Below are positions 1 through 13,008 of a DNA stretch of 64,000 nucleotides, piece by piece. Position numbers and translations under genes: made by a program. A model generated the notes under the pieces. It saw only the letters and a program-made list of their open reading frames with translations. It did no database searches and had not been told where the DNA came from. Position 1 is the first letter of the stretch, and every line of letters starts with the position of its first letter. Source of the DNA: Scenedesmus sp. ARA3 (lineage: Eukaryota > Chlorophyta > Chlorophyceae > Sphaeropleales > Scenedesmaceae); NCBI GenBank assembly GCA_004335835.1, contig RWJK01001545.1:1-64000 (forward strand), written 5' to 3'.

Positions 1-1228
1 CAGTCGCGCAGGAGAACGAGCAGTGAGGTCATAGATGACTCCCTGAACATTTATGTCATAGCTGTAGGGCGGAAGCGCACATTGGCGCTGCGATGGAGTG
101 CAAACAGCAACAGCTTGCATTGGTATAGCCGCTGCACCTGTGCTGCAGAGCTCAGCGGGCCAATTCGGATGGGAGTGCTGTGCTCTGTAACAGGGCGTGT
201 TCAAAGCTGAGCTGTGCTACAGCACATACTATGCGCACAATGTGTTCGCGCGTGCCATCTACTTCATACAGCTTTGGGGAAGTCAGTTTGCACTAGCTGT
301 GATCATGCTCTGCTGCCAGAGCACCGACCTGTGAGGTGGTTTGCTGCAGCCAGGCGCTGCCAACCGCACTTCGTGGTGCACTGCTGCGCTGTGGCATAAC
401 CGGTGCGCCAGCGGTTGCTGTCCAGTGTACTAGCAGTATCAGGTTCAAAAATTACCAGATATCCAAGCAAAGCGAACAAGGGCAGAGTTACAGAGCCGCT
501 TTGTGCGGCATATGCTTTGCTCGAGCACTTCACATGCAGCGCTGCTAAGATCGGTACAATGCCCAGCCTCGGGCGGAGGCATCACTTGCATGCCAGGAGC
601 GTTGCTGACAGATCATGGACCTGCACATGCGACTGCACTGCGTGTAAGCCGGCACGTGCCACACAGGCATGTGTGCATACAGGCCACAAAGTGCAACAAG
701 CTGAGCACTGCAACAACCTGTGAACTGATACACCATGCAGCAGCTGTCTTTTAACAACGACCAGCACCTCCCAAGCCGCTGACGGTTCTCCGAACCAAAC
801 CAAACCAGCTCACAGGATGCTCTGCAGGTGCAATGCAGTGTTGACGCAGAGGCCGTGATCATGCAGCTGCACCCCCTGCCCTGCAACACTTGCCAGCTGC
901 CTTGATCACAAGACGCTATCTGGCAGCGGCACTGCTGCCTTGACTGCTGATGCTTCCTGGCGCGTCCAGATCAGGCCAGCTGGTGACAACAAAGCGGCCA
1001 TCTCCAGCAGCGCCTCACTAGCAGCATGTTGGTGTTGCCGCAGTGGCCGCTGTTTGAGCTAACAAGCACGATGCCTCTCAACAGTGCAAAGCACTGCAAC
1101 TAGCTTAGCCTATTGCAGCCCTGCCTTGCTTGCCCGCTCTGTCCAAGACTCACAAACCCACGTGCAAACGACACACAGTGACTGCAACATTTAGCTAAGA
1201 GATTCAAAAAGGCTGCCATGTGCACAGC
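1..1228. other. No gene recognised
   Basis: Short open frames occur on both strands but none carries recognisable protein sequence, and none ends at convincing splice sites that extend it. The right part is probably 3' untranslated sequence of the uL30 gene, which is transcribed leftward and stops at 1229. Confidence 0.4.
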
Positions 1229-1801
1229 CTATGATGGCTCTGCAGTGCTTTGCCGCTGCTGTATCCGGGGCTGCTGCTGGCTGCCGGCTGCTGCTGCCTG
1301 CAGGGCTGGGGCTGCTGCAAAGCCTGCCGGCAGATCATGCCGCACAATGACGGGCTGCCGAAGCTTTGCTGCCTCATACTCAGCCACTTTGCGGTTATAG
1401 TACATCTGGTCTGATTCTATCACCACAAGGTGTGCTACCTGCATAAGCAACACACAACAACGTGCACATGTGAGCTTGCAGGGTGCATTGCTGAAGCGAT
1501 GGCAGTGCTCCCAGTGTGGTAAACATATGACAGTAATATGACAGTAATGTGGTGGAGCTCAAGCGCCTGCCTTGCTGCATGCGAATCTCCTGCACACACA
1601 GCCATGCTGCTTGCAGTCCATTGCATGCGCCTGCCTTACCTTGCGTAGCATGCCCCGGATGACTGGGTTGTTTGGCTTTTCAACGCACAGCAGCCGCTTC
1701 TTTAATCCCAGCCCATCCAGCACTTGTCTATGGAACCATGGCTTGCCTATTTGGCTGCGGCGCAGCGTGACAAAGAATGTCTTGATGGGCTGCTGCCCCA
1801 T
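1229..1801 (-). CDS. Ribosomal protein uL30, mitochondrial/bacterial type
   Basis: Two exons, 1801-1640 and 1438-1229, joined in phase 0 across a 201-nt GT-AG intron, give about 123 residues. The core reads FVTLRRSQIGKPW, then NNPVIRGMLRKV and, after the splice, AHLVVIESDQMY. The RGMLRKVxHLVxIE stretch is the conserved uL30 core, here closest to plant mitochondrial L30. uL30 is a small protein of the large ribosomal subunit that binds 23S-type rRNA. The C-terminal 30 residues are Ala/Gln-rich and unlike the family. The ATG at 1801 is the first in frame before the conserved region, and there is no obvious long targeting presequence. It lies head-to-head with the sORF-RPB5 locus. Mitochondrial location is inferred from similarity only. 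Confidence 0.85.
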
Positions 1802-2368
1802 GAGTGCTTGCTGCTGCAGTTACTGCTCAGCCGCTGCAGCTGCAGGTGTTAAACAAAGCTGAAAGACCTGGTATTACCAATGACTGCAGAATACGCTGTA
1901 GGCACTGAAATTGTAGTAAAGCAGCAGCAGCACCACCACCAGCAGGAGCAGCAGCAGCAGCAAGAGCAGCAAGGCAAACAGCACTCTGACAGTCGCGGCA
2001 CAGCAGTGAAGATTCGAAGCAACAGACAAGCTGAGCACCAAAGGTTGTGATCTGACTCGAAAGCGAGCACCGGGTTCAAACACCAAGCCTCATCGTGTCA
2101 TACTGCCTGTCACAACATGTTAGCCGGCTAACTGCTCTCTTCCAAAAGCTGCATCCATGCATGTTGTAAACGTTTGTCAGTGGACGATCGTGCCCCAACT
2201 GTGCTGCCTTACGCCCGTCATCGTCATCGTCATCTGACAGCTGCTGCTGCTGCTGCTACCTTGTATTCTTCTCACCTGGTTCCTCCGCCTACAACACCTT
2301 TGGTTAACTTCTATTATCTGTACGTTTGGAGGGACGCTTGAACAGTTGCACAGCTAGCAACCCAGTGG
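1802..2368. promoter_or_regulatory. Divergent intergenic region, uL30 / RPB5 locus
   Basis: This 567-bp gap separates a leftward and a rightward gene, so it should hold both promoters and 5' untranslated regions. It contains CAG/CTG-rich stretches near 1921-1975 and 2236-2258. I see no clear TATA element at a fixed spacing. Confidence 0.4.
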
Positions 2369-2617
2369 ATGCAAGAGTATGCCATCAAGCTCACTGTAGC
2401 AGTAGCACTAGTGTTTGTGTTCTGCCGGGTGTTTGTGGCAGACAACGTAGGCCTGTGGCTGTCTGGCTTGGCCCTGCTGGCTCTGGGGATCTTTGCTGCT
2501 GTCTTGGCTGAAACCCAGCCTGCGCCGCTACCAGACAGCCGCAGCGGCGCCCGCAGCAGTGACGGGGCCTGCCGCACTCACCTACGGCAGCGCAGCTTCA
2601 GTGATAAGTTTGACTGA
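2369..2617 (+). CDS. Small two-helix membrane protein ORF upstream of RPB5
   Basis: An uninterrupted 82-codon ORF begins with ATG at 2369 and ends with TGA at 2615-2617, only 11 nt before the RPB5 start codon at 2629. The N-terminal half holds two hydrophobic stretches, roughly residues 6-24 and 28-47, separated by a short polar turn (VADN). The C-terminal half is polar and Arg/Ser-rich. I do not recognise the family. Its position on the same strand with an 11-nt gap suggests it sits in the 5' part of the RPB5 transcript. It could therefore be the first cistron of a two-gene mRNA, a regulatory upstream ORF, or chance. The hydrophobic pattern and good codon use favour a real product, but this is inference. 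Confidence 0.45.
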   Translation: MQEYAIKLTVAVALVFVFCRVFVADNVGLWLSGLALLALGIFAAVLAETQPAPLPDSRSGARSSDGACRTHLRQRSFSDKFD

Positions 2618-2628
2618 CAGCTGGCAGC

Positions 2629-4181
2629 ATGGATCACCTCAACAAGATGTTCACGGTTCGGAAGAACTGCGCAACGATGCTGCATGACAGAGGCTACCTG
2701 GTGGCAGATGTGAGTATGCATACTGGCCCCAGCTGAGCACTGAGGTCGGCACGCATGTTGGCAGCTTCACAGGTGTTGCACACGCGCTTGCACATGGTGT
2801 TGTTGCAGCACAGGCAGCACAGGAAGTTATTAGGCAGCAGTAGCAGGTAAAGATCAGAAAACCATGTGCATGCCTGTTCATGCAGCTCAGTGTCTTGCAG
2901 CTGTGCTTGTTATCGCCATCTCCTGCTGACCGTTATAGACCTATATGCATGCGCTTGCAGGATGACCTCCACATAAGCCTGGACCAGTTCAGGGATCGCT
3001 TTGGGGATGTGCCGCAGAAGGGCGACCTCACACTGCTGTGCCCGCTGATGGACGACCCCACAGAGAAGGTGAGGCATGCAGCAGCAGCAGATGCAGATGC
3101 AGATGCAGCAGTAGGACATTCCTGCAAGCGCTGCGCAGCGTCTAGTATGCGTATTGGTGCAGGCTCAGGCAAGCTGTGCCTGAAAGGCTCGCAACGCCAT
3201 ACCCACGGTGTCAGGCGATGCGCTGTCCATGCCAGCAGGGGTCACCTGGACCATGTGCACACAGCTATGCATCCTTCAGGAATGCCTGGGTGCATTGCGT
3301 GCTGCAGAACGTATGCCTGGCTTCTCACACTGTTGTGTATGTGTGGTGTGCTATGTTGATGCTATGCAGATTTTCGTGTTCTTCCCTGATGCTGCAAAAG
3401 TAGGGGTGAAGGATATCAAGGTGAGCATGTGCAGCTGCCGGTGTTCGGACAGGCTGCGCTGCTTTCAGCACCTGCATGTTAGAGAGCCTGTGCATACTGC
3501 AGGGGAAACCTTTCATAGGGATACATGCGTGTAAGTTTGTGCTGGCTGTGCTGACTTCACCGCTGTGCGCTGCTGCTGCAGTCCATCATCGACACCATGC
3601 AGACAGAGCAAGTGAAGCGCGGCATCATGGTGCTACAATCAGTGCTCACACCCTTTGCCAAGTGAGTCCTGCAGCCGAACGGGCTGCGTCTCGCTCTGTC
3701 TGTGCCACACAGTCTGGCGTGATCATAGCGGCAAACCTGTGGCTGCATATATGCAAGAGGCCTCCCTGCGTACTCTGTTGACGTGATGCAGCAGCTGCTT
3801 GAGACCAAGGTGTCAACAAACCTGTAAGCAACGAAACCAGCTTGTGTTGTGTCTGCCTGATTGTCTGCCTGTCTACCGCCTCTGCTGTGCAGGGGTGTCA
3901 TTGCAGAGATCAGCGGCCGCCTCATCGTGGAGTGCTTCACGGAGTCGGAGCTGCTGGTGAACATCACCAAGCACGTGCTGGTGCCGGAGCACCGCATCCT
4001 GTCCAGCGAGGAGAAGGACACACTGCTCAAGCGCTACAAGGTGAAGGAGAACCAGCTGCCGCGCATCCAGCACAGCGACCCCGTGGCGCGCTATTACGGG
4101 CTGCAGCGGGGGCAGGTGGTGCGCATCGTGCGGCCAAGCGAGACCGCGGGCCGCTACGTCACCTACAGGTGGTGTGTATAA
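2629..4181 (+). CDS. RPB5: RNA polymerases I, II and III subunit RPABC1 (RPB5)
   Basis: Five exons (2629-2709, 2961-3068, 3370-3420, 3582-3661, 3893-4181) splice in phase to a protein of about 202 residues, the usual RPB5 length (about 205-210). The N-terminal 'jaw' region includes [13 protein letters not shown] and [17 protein letters not shown]. The C-terminal assembly domain has [29 protein letters not shown] and [20 protein letters not shown], and ends [10 protein letters not shown], matching the family's terminal block. RPB5 is shared by all three nuclear RNA polymerases and sits at the DNA entry side of the enzyme. Every intron is GT-AG. The start is the first ATG giving the conserved N-terminal helix. 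A small membrane ORF ends 11 nt upstream. Confidence 0.95.
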
Positions 4182-5802
4182 CGCGGCTGCATATGAGCCG
4201 GTGGTTACTGTGGTCTCTTCTTGTTTGCGGCAATGGTACACCGCCATTTGATGCTAATGGAGGCGGCATGGGAGTTGCACATGCGCCTTTCGCACAGTGG
4301 ATGGGCAGGTAGCACCCGTGATCAGAGGCTGGCTAGGCAGTGCACGGCACACGGCATGGCCAGTCGTGTGTTGTTGTGAGCAGCTATAGTGTGCACCTGC
4401 GTTGATAAACATCAGCAGGCCTTCTTGGCTTGTTGTGTCTGCCCTACGCACAAAGCAGGACCCCGCATGACAGCAAGCAAGTTGGCGTGAAAATCATCCA
4501 CACTCCAGAAGTGTGTCTCAGCGCCAGCATACAAGCTGCACTCACTGGTGTTGCATACTTCAGCCGTGGTGCTGGGAATGGGATGAATGTTGGCTTCGAG
4601 CTGTTGCTTTATTTCAAAATGGGTCTTGTGCCGGGATCAGTTGGTCTAAAGGACAGCTTACCACCGTGTGCAGTCTATTTCATGTCATCTTGCCATCGTG
4701 GCAGCGTGCATGCCAGGTGCATGTTGATCCTGGCAGGTTATGTTCCTGCTGCGTCATGCCCGCGCGTTGTCTGGCCCACACATGTCATATTGCAAGCAGA
4801 CAGCATCTGCATATTTGTGGCAGTTTTTTTAGGCAGGGTGCTGTTGTTTGCAGTGTCTACTACAGATGTGCAGTTTGTTGTGCTCCAGTGTCACTCACTG
4901 CTCGCCCAGGGTACGGATTGCTGTCACAGATATCAATATGCCGCAGTTTTATGCCTCGATGTACTGTATGGCTGTGCCTGGTGTTTCGTTTGATGACGTC
5001 GTTTTAACTGAGTGGATTTGAGGTTGGGTCCAGCGTGTCGGTGCGTTTCCTTCACGGGCCTGAGGCTGCACATCATGACAGTGCCTGCCGCAGGCCACGC
5101 GTGTGAGACATGTGGCACGCGTCTCTCACAGACGTTTGTAACATGCAAGTGACCTGGCAACAGCTGGTGGATATCTCGGCTGTGGGATACATTTGCGTGC
5201 ATGCAGTGCTGCATCAAGTTTTTTCTTTCCTGCATTTTCTCATAGAGCAGTGCTGTGTCTTTTTGCATGTGCTGTCTTTACTGCAGTAGGAGTTCCAGTG
5301 ACAGCAACGCTGACCATGTTGTGACCGGGCACTGACGCTGTCGAACAGGGCAACGAACAACAATTTAAACAGAGATACTGGACATCTGGACAGGTTTTAC
5401 TGCAAGATGAATAAGCGTTCGCCTGTAACAAACGGGTCAAACTTGCTAATGGCATTGTCACTTTTTGAAACATAGCACCTGCTCGGTGCCGGAGGCGTCC
5501 CTGTATAAGTAGCTTTCAAATCATCGTCATACATTGACACCTGTGCGGCGTATCCTATGCTACAAGCCCGAAGGTCTGACTGAATTTCACTGCTGCCATC
5601 GTCGTCAGCACAACTTTGCGTCTGTTCACCCAATAAAGGTGAGGGGTTGTGTTAAAGATATGTCAGATGCTGGCGTGTAATGCGGGCCACAGGGTCGCGG
5701 TGATGTCTCTCCGGCGAAGACTTGCCACAACAGCTGTGTGCTCGACGTACTGTATGGCAAACACTGCACGTTTTATGAGTGCAGGCTACCTCAACCTACA
5801 AC
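4182..5802. other. Intergenic, RPB5 3' region to four-helix gene
   Basis: No recognisable gene in 1.6 kb. The left part is presumably RPB5 3' untranslated sequence; a TGTAA pentamer at about 5138-5142 could serve as a polyadenylation signal. The right part should contain the promoter of the next rightward gene. The open frames of up to 187 codons here show no family sequence. Confidence 0.4.
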
Positions 5803-7435
5803 ATGGCTGGCACCTGCTGCGCAAGCAAGCTTCGCGTAGGGTCGGGCGTACTGCTCGCTCTCTGCGTGGCATCATGGGTGATTGCTCTGGGCGGCCTTGG
5901 CTCCATCAACTGGTGAGGACGCACATTGCAGCAGCTGCGACATCACTTTGCGCCAGAAGGCTCTCGCGTGCCTGTGGCAACGCAGCAACTGAATCCCTAA
6001 CACTCAGCAGATGGCCATGGTACTGGCCAGTGGCATGTGATGACTGTCTGGCTTCATGTGAAGCGTGCACGCTTTCATTGTGAATGAATGCGTATATCGA
6101 AGCTTGAAGAAAAGTCAGCGCCCGCGTGTATGTGTATGCGCACACAATTTCAATACATTTGTCGTTGCTGAACACCAGCGGACCACTCGCAGCTCATTGT
6201 TGCTGTGGGTGTGGCCAACAGGTCGTCAACATTGACGTAACTGCAACTTATAGACAGCAATGCCAAGCCTTTCTAAACTGGTTGGATATGGCCTCCTGTC
6301 ATTTGCTCTTGTTCACTCTTGCCAACTGCTGCCCTTCCTGCAGGCTAGTGTGCTCTGACTACGAGAAGACCATGCAGGACATCCAGGACAACAGCAACAA
6401 GAACTTCAACATGAGCAACACAGCAGAGCATGAAGCTTACAGCTACACCATGTCTTCTCAGCTGAAGATTCCTGAACCAGGCTCCCCTGCCGCCAAGGAC
6501 ATTGCTGTCTGCGCTCGCTCTTGGCGCTGGGAGTGGTTTGCCATGTTCTTCCAGTTCGTCATCGCGGCTTCTGCCCTGGTGGTCACCATGTGCCCAAAGC
6601 GCCTCCTGCGAGCACGCTTCCCTCTCTCCATCATGCTGGCCATTGCCACTGCCATCATTATGGTAGGTCCCAACTAAAGCCTTTCACTGTGCTCGCACAC
6701 TGGGGCAGCAATCCTGTGTACACTTCACTTTAGTTTGCAGGCAGCAGGGTCTGGCACCACATGCTCACAACATTCCTGCCACAGCTGATCAACAGACTGA
6801 CAGTGCACACACCCAGTTGAAGCATGAAGTCTGTGTATCTTGTGTACTCTGTGTGAAGAGCAGCATGATAACCTTTAGTGAATCACTGCTTACCTGGCCC
6901 CCTTGCCCACCCACCACTACTGCTGCTGTCAGATCGCTGTCAACAACAACATCGCTGACGTCTGGTTCTTCTGGGACAGCCACAAGATGTTTGCTGACTG
7001 GACAGGCGTGCTCAGCAAGCTGTACATGAGCTCTGCTGCACTGGTCACAGGCTGGGTAGGTGCAGTTGTTTGGTATCACACCATCGCACCAGTGATGCCA
7101 TGCTTACTGCATGAGCTTGTTCCTGTTGCCTTACGCCGAATGCCTTGCAGTGAGGGTCTCTCCGACCTACCTGATTGCATTGGTGCTTGCAGGACAATGT
7201 GTGCGCCAGGTCACATGCCATGACAATGCCATCCGCAGTGCAAGCAATTGTTACAGCAACTCTACTCACCTGTTCATGTTGCCGCTGCGCCCCTTTCTGA
7301 TGACTGCAGATTCTGGTGATTTTCTTCAACCTGTGCTGGATTGGCTTCACCCTTGACTGTGAAGATGGTGCTTCCAAGGAATGTGCTGCGGCGCCAATCA
7401 CGGGAGACGTTGAGTCTGCTGACACCAAGAAGTAA
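5803..7435 (+). CDS. Four-helix membrane protein of unknown function, copy A
   Basis: Four exons (5803-5912, 6344-6662, 6933-7055, 7310-7435) give about 225 residues. Hydrophobic segments lie at about residues 13-35, 98-118, 123-143 and 175-200. The loop between the first two is about 60 residues, polar, and contains CSDYEKTMQDIQDN. Conserved marks shared with copy B at 16.8-18.3 kb are SWVIALGGLGSINW near the first helix, WRWEWF before the second, LYMSAALV-type sequence before the fourth, and a C-terminal AAPITGDVES. I do not recognise a named family; the topology resembles MARVEL/CASP-like tetraspan proteins, but I cannot show homology. Internal exon lengths (319 and 123 nt) are identical in both copies, so gene duplication is clear. 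Confidence 0.8.
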
Positions 7436-8577
7436 CAGGGCTCTTTCAAAGAGTGGATCATGCACTGCAGCTGTGTACAATGAAAGGAGGTTGGTGCGTG
7501 GGAGTGTGATACAATCTAGAGACTGGATGTCGTTGAATCGGTGCTCTTTTCAATCGCGTTCAGGATGCCCGGTGGGCGTGCTTCGCCAGCCACGCCCATG
7601 CATGCAAGCACGCTGCGCCTCCGTGACAATCATGCTCACCACACGGCGGCCATTTTGTTGCCGACAGCAGTAAGCAGCAAGTCTGTGCAGCGATTGTGTG
7701 CGTTGTGTCGCGTGCTGAAATACAGTCCTTTAAGCTCCCTTTGTGAAGGCTGCAGGAACACGACGGCAATTATTTGAAAGGCACCATGGCCATGTGGCAG
7801 CAGCACTCGCACTGCTAGAGTAGATTGGCAAGCACTGTGCCATGGCTGGTCTGTCTATGCCTTGAATGTTTGTGTACAGGGGGATTGTTTTGGGCTCGCA
7901 TGTGAAGGCATATATCGTGTACCTGCATCAGCATGTTGGGGGTGCTGTGCATGTTTGTGCATGCTCAGGCAATTTACAAAAGCTTGACGTAACATATCTT
8001 GGCACCATGCCTTTTGCAGCGTTCTGTCTGCCTGGTCTATGCTGAAAGCAGACTGTGGGGGTTCGACACACACTGGCCGGTGGTACCTTCTTGGCATGTA
8101 TGCAGTGCTGTGCACTTGCAGACGTCGGGCTCCCTGCACATCGTATTATGCAAACAGCAGGTCACATAATGTGAATGAAGCTTGTTCATATGTAACAGCG
8201 GAAGCAGAGTCGAGTGGCACACAGTGTCTGATATTCCATTACAATGCAGATCAGCGTGAAGCAACATAACAGCATGGTGACAGTGGGCATACTCTGGTGC
8301 CAGCAGCACGTGCGGCATGTGCACATCTAAAACGTAGGGATTCAAGTGCAACATGTTCAGACGACCGAACTCAGCAACTCTTGTGACAACAAACAAAACA
8401 TAGGTCAATCCATGGTAGTACAGTGTTGATAACAGCGTTCATGCCACTGACCAAAACCACCAACTGTGGTGGGAATACACCAGAACTTCCTGATGCTTTT
8501 CATTATCATTGATCCACCAAAGGCAACCATGTGACGGCCGTACATCCTGGCTGGCAGCCAGGGAACCTCCTGGCTCA
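7436..8577. other. Convergent intergenic region
   Basis: This separates the 3' end of four-helix copy A (rightward) from the 3' end of the HECT ligase (leftward), so it is probably two facing 3' untranslated regions. On the minus strand a TGTAA lies about 340 nt past the HECT stop codon. No gene is recognised. Confidence 0.45.
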
Positions 8578-11500
8578 TCAAGACAACTCAAAGCCAGCAA
8601 CAGCACCTATTGCATACAGCAACTTCTGCTTCAAGGTCGCTGCCCTCTTGTAGTTGGGCAGCTTGAGCATGTTGTAACTGCAGCAGGGCAGAGCGGACAC
8701 GCACAATGACTTGTCTAGCCTGATGAAGGTAAAGGTGATGATATGAAGGTAAAGGTGATGGTAGGTGATGGTAATGTAGCAAAATTGGTGAACAGGGTAC
8801 TTAAATGCGGGGTTCAAGCTGCCATGCTTGTGGGTATTTACTTGCCTGACAGAAGCATGCGCTCAACGTGGAGAAGGGCACGACGTGATCAAATAGCAGG
8901 CTCAACCCAAACACCTTCTGTACTACAGTCCTGCATGTTTGGCTGAAAGGTTCTCTGTGAAAGCAACACAGCTGCAACTTGTTCAGGAGCTGGCTGCAGG
9001 CGTGGCAGCAGCCCAACGTTAGGTGAAGCATGTGAATCTTTTAAACGAACATCACTGGCAGATCACCATCAGTTCAATGTCCTCCAGCAAGCATCCACTG
9101 ATGCAGATGGCCCGCACCCCATGCTGCCGGCCCTGGCGCTCACCAGGTGCTGGCTGAGGGCAGCCGCTCCACATCCTTGCCCCCCAGGAAGGCCACAGGC
9201 GAGGCGGCGCAGTCCACCTTGTGAATGGTCAGCGGCGGCTGCAGGTGCTTGAAGCCGCCCAGGGGCGCCCTGCTGGTGCTGGTGATGAAGCGCAGCAGCG
9301 CGCTGCGTTGCTCCGGGCTCATCTCTGCCACCACGCGCCAGAACATCTTGACCGTGGCGGAAGACTCGCTGTAGCCGTTGCTGTACTTTACATACCTGGC
9401 GCGGCAGCAGCACAAGACCATGACTGCTGCTGTCAATTGTGACAGTACTGCCAAACACCAGATGCTGTGGTACTGACAACAAGCATTGCCCAAACAAGCA
9501 GCGCTCAGCACCCCCCGTCAAATTGTATGATGGCTGCCTACATGCCGGCCAGTCACACTGCAGATTGTACACTTGTTGTAGTGTGGCCCTGCGCCCCTTG
9601 CACGCACCTGGCCATGTCCTCCACATCCACGCCCCCGCCCTGCCCTCCGCTGATGAGCTGGTTGATCTCGCTGGGGCTGAACATGCGCAGCCAGCTGGGG
9701 GCCAGCACCACAGACAGACCACCTGCAGGCAGCACAACACAAGTATGTTTACAAGCATCGTCTTCTACACTGGCACTACGCTTGAGTCCTGCTGTACACG
9801 CCATGCTGCACGCCAATCAAAAAACAACACAACACCTGCACAATGGAATACTTACCGACAGCATGCAAAGCAACTGAAGAATTATGTGTGCAGCCCCGCG
9901 CAGTTGCGCGCACTCACCAGCAAATGCTGCTGTCGCCCTGCCCAGGCGTGTGTTGAGCAGGTGGTCAGCCAGCAGGTGTACGTACAGCAGCCGGTTGTCA
10001 CCCGTCACTGCCAGGCAGTCCCCACCAGGCAGCAGGTCTGTCTGCACAGTCTGCAGTGCACAACCGCCAGACAGAAAAGGCTGTCAAGCCCACACCTGTG
10101 CAATTCCATGTGTGCCAGCATAATCAAGAAGTAGCTGAACACTGCAATGCATGCAATACATGGAATCAAGATGCCTGCACAGTGCAGGTGCAGCAGGCTG
10201 GGCTCACCCTGCCAAACAGCTGCTGCTCCACGGAGAAGGTCAGCCCCAGTGACTCCACATCCTCAGGGGGGCAGGCCTTGACAGCCAGCAGGTTGGAGTG
10301 CAGCTGCCTGTCCAGCGCAGCCAGGTCGTCCAGCCCCGGCCGACCACCCTGCACCAGCACGCGACACACAGCACGCCCTTAGTTCCAAGGTTGCCAAATT
10401 GACGATGCCACCAGCACAGGCTCAACCTGTGCCACTCACAACAGACACAGCAGCCAGAGTATAGCATTCACTCACTCGCATGTGGCGCACAAATCCCAGA
10501 CCTGCCACACCTGGCACCCCCCTCCTCCTTTGACAAGCTGATGCCACTTGCATAGCGCACCCCAGCAACCCTCCCCTGCACCGCTAGCCAGCAGCCGCTC
10601 ACCTGGAGTGACAGCAGGAAGCAGGGCGCGAAGCTCATGTTGACGAGGATGCCCTCATACAGCGCTTTGCCCACCATCAGCCCTGCAGGAGGGCAGTAAA
10701 GCAGACAGGCAAGCAGGCAATGAGCAGCGCGTTAAGAGTGAAGAGACTTAGTGCGTAGGCGACCGCATGCAGCATAGTACACAGGTGCAACGCACAAAAC
10801 TAGCTGTATAACATCATTTTAAAACCTTATATGCACTCATTGCTGCTGCATCTGCAAGTTGTTGCCTGCAGCTGCAGCAGCCTCACCAATGGCTGCACAC
10901 ACAGAGCTGCAAACACAAAAGAGCCCGCGCGCAGGCACCCACCCAGGAACTCCAGCAGCGCCAGGCCCTGCGGGATGGCCTCAGCCGCGGGGTTGGGGTA
11001 CATCAGGTTGCTGCCCTCAGACGCGGCAAACAGGCCGTACTCGGGCTGGCAGCCAGCCGCCAGTGTGGCCTCCAGCAGCTCCTTCATGAGCCCGCCATGG
11101 TCGATGCCCGCCTCAGCCACACCCTGCGCGTTGATGAAGTGCACCTGGGGCGGCAGCAGTAGCAGCAGCAAGCAGGCAGTGCGGCGGCAGCGCATGTAAT
11201 ATACAAGCAGTTGCCATCAATCATGGTGTGTGCATGCTGAGCTGCTGTTTGACAAAGTAATATGCATGCTGAATGGACATTGGACTGTGCTGTGGCACTG
11301 GCGCGCAATACAGGTGCCTTGAGCCTGTACAGCGACACAGCACGCCCCACCTGCAGCCGCGCCTTGATGTTGGCGCCTGCTGCCGCCAGGCCCCGGTACG
11401 CGTCCTCCAGCAGCGCATCACGCCGCACCGTGACCTTGAGGGGCCGGGGGCCGCCCTCAGCAGGAGACAGCTGCCAGCGGCCACGCACCTGCGCACAGCA

Positions 11501-12963
11501 GTAAGAAAACAGCTACTGACGGTGTGCCAGCTGTATGCTATGCTGTATGTGGTGTTCTGACAATCATCAGCTGCTGTCTTTCTGTTGCTGCACTTGCACA
11601 CGTCTTCTAACTCCCTTCTGAGCCCCCCTGCCCCCCGCCCACCTTGTCCTGCTCCAGCATCTGCCTGAACAGCTCCAGCCGCACAGCAAACGGCACGCAC
11701 TGCGGCGCACAGCGCAGCAGCAACAGCAGCGCCCCAGTGCGCAGGCCAGGTATGCTGCTGGCACCCCCTGCTGCTGCTGGTGACGGCAGCGGTGATGACG
11801 CCCGCACACTGCCGTTACCGCTCTCCTCATCCTCCTCTGCCGCCAGGCCCACTCCAGCCAGCAGTGCCTGCACCACTGCAGCAGTGGTAGCCAGCACGCC
11901 ACCTGCCTGCTGCTGCTGCTGTGATGCCTCCAGGCCGGCCATCATGTTGCTGTAGGGCTCTGTCCAGAGGTTGGGCTGGCAGAACTGCTGCCTGGCATCC
12001 CTCTCGTAGTAGCCGCGCAGCACCACAGGCGCGTACTGCGTCAGCAGGCCCTGCAGGAGGCAGCGGCAGCAGCAGCCAGGGCGCAGAGCGCATCAATCAA
12101 ACGCATACAACAGCTATATGCATGCTTGCTGCAGCCGCGATATAAGTTGCAAGCAGGTATATCTGACCTGCAGCATGCTTTGCTGCGGCAAATGCATCAC
12201 AGCAAATGGTCAGGACCCACAGCACATTGCTACCTTCTTAGTGTGCCCGTGCAGATGCTGGCAATGACGCCAGGGCTTACCAGGCCATGCGCTGCAGTGG
12301 CAGGCAGCAGCGGCATGCTCAGCTGCTGCTGCTGCTGCTTCCGTTGCTGTTTCTCTGGGAATGCTGTGTGGAACACCAGGCTGTTGAGGGTGCTGGCAAT
12401 GGCCCTGCTGGCGCCTAGCGTGAAGGGCTCTTGGCGCTGGTGCAGGTCTGTGTCGTCAAGCACCTGCAGCAGCTGCGCGAGGCCCCTGCAGGCAGCCAGG
12501 CACAGCAGCAGTATGGCCAGCTCGTCAACGTGCGTCAGGGGCTGACATGCAGTGAGACGCTGCCCTTGTGTGGTCGATGTCTCCACTGTGACTACTTTGG
12601 CACGTGACTGCAAGAGTTAAAAGGACCCTGCACACAGCGCTGCAACAGTGCTTGCAGCATGCATGCTCCTGCCGCCGTCACGTGCTCCCTCCATCTCCAC
12701 CGCTGCAGGACCGACCTGCAGAACAGGCCCATGACCAGCGCCACTGGCTGCGCCAGCCCGTCAGGCCCGCCAGCCACTGCCGCAATGTCCAGGCCCCTGC
12801 TGGCCTGCAGCGGCGCCTCCAGCGGCAGCCCAGCAGCCAGCGCCAGCCAGCGCCACACACCAGGCAGGATGCCCGGCGCAAACGCCACCACATTCAGCAC
12901 CGCTGTGGATAGCTGCCCGCTGCCAGCTGCCGCCTGGCTGGTGTCGCTTGCCGCACCCGCAGG

Positions 12964-13008
<45 letters not shown>

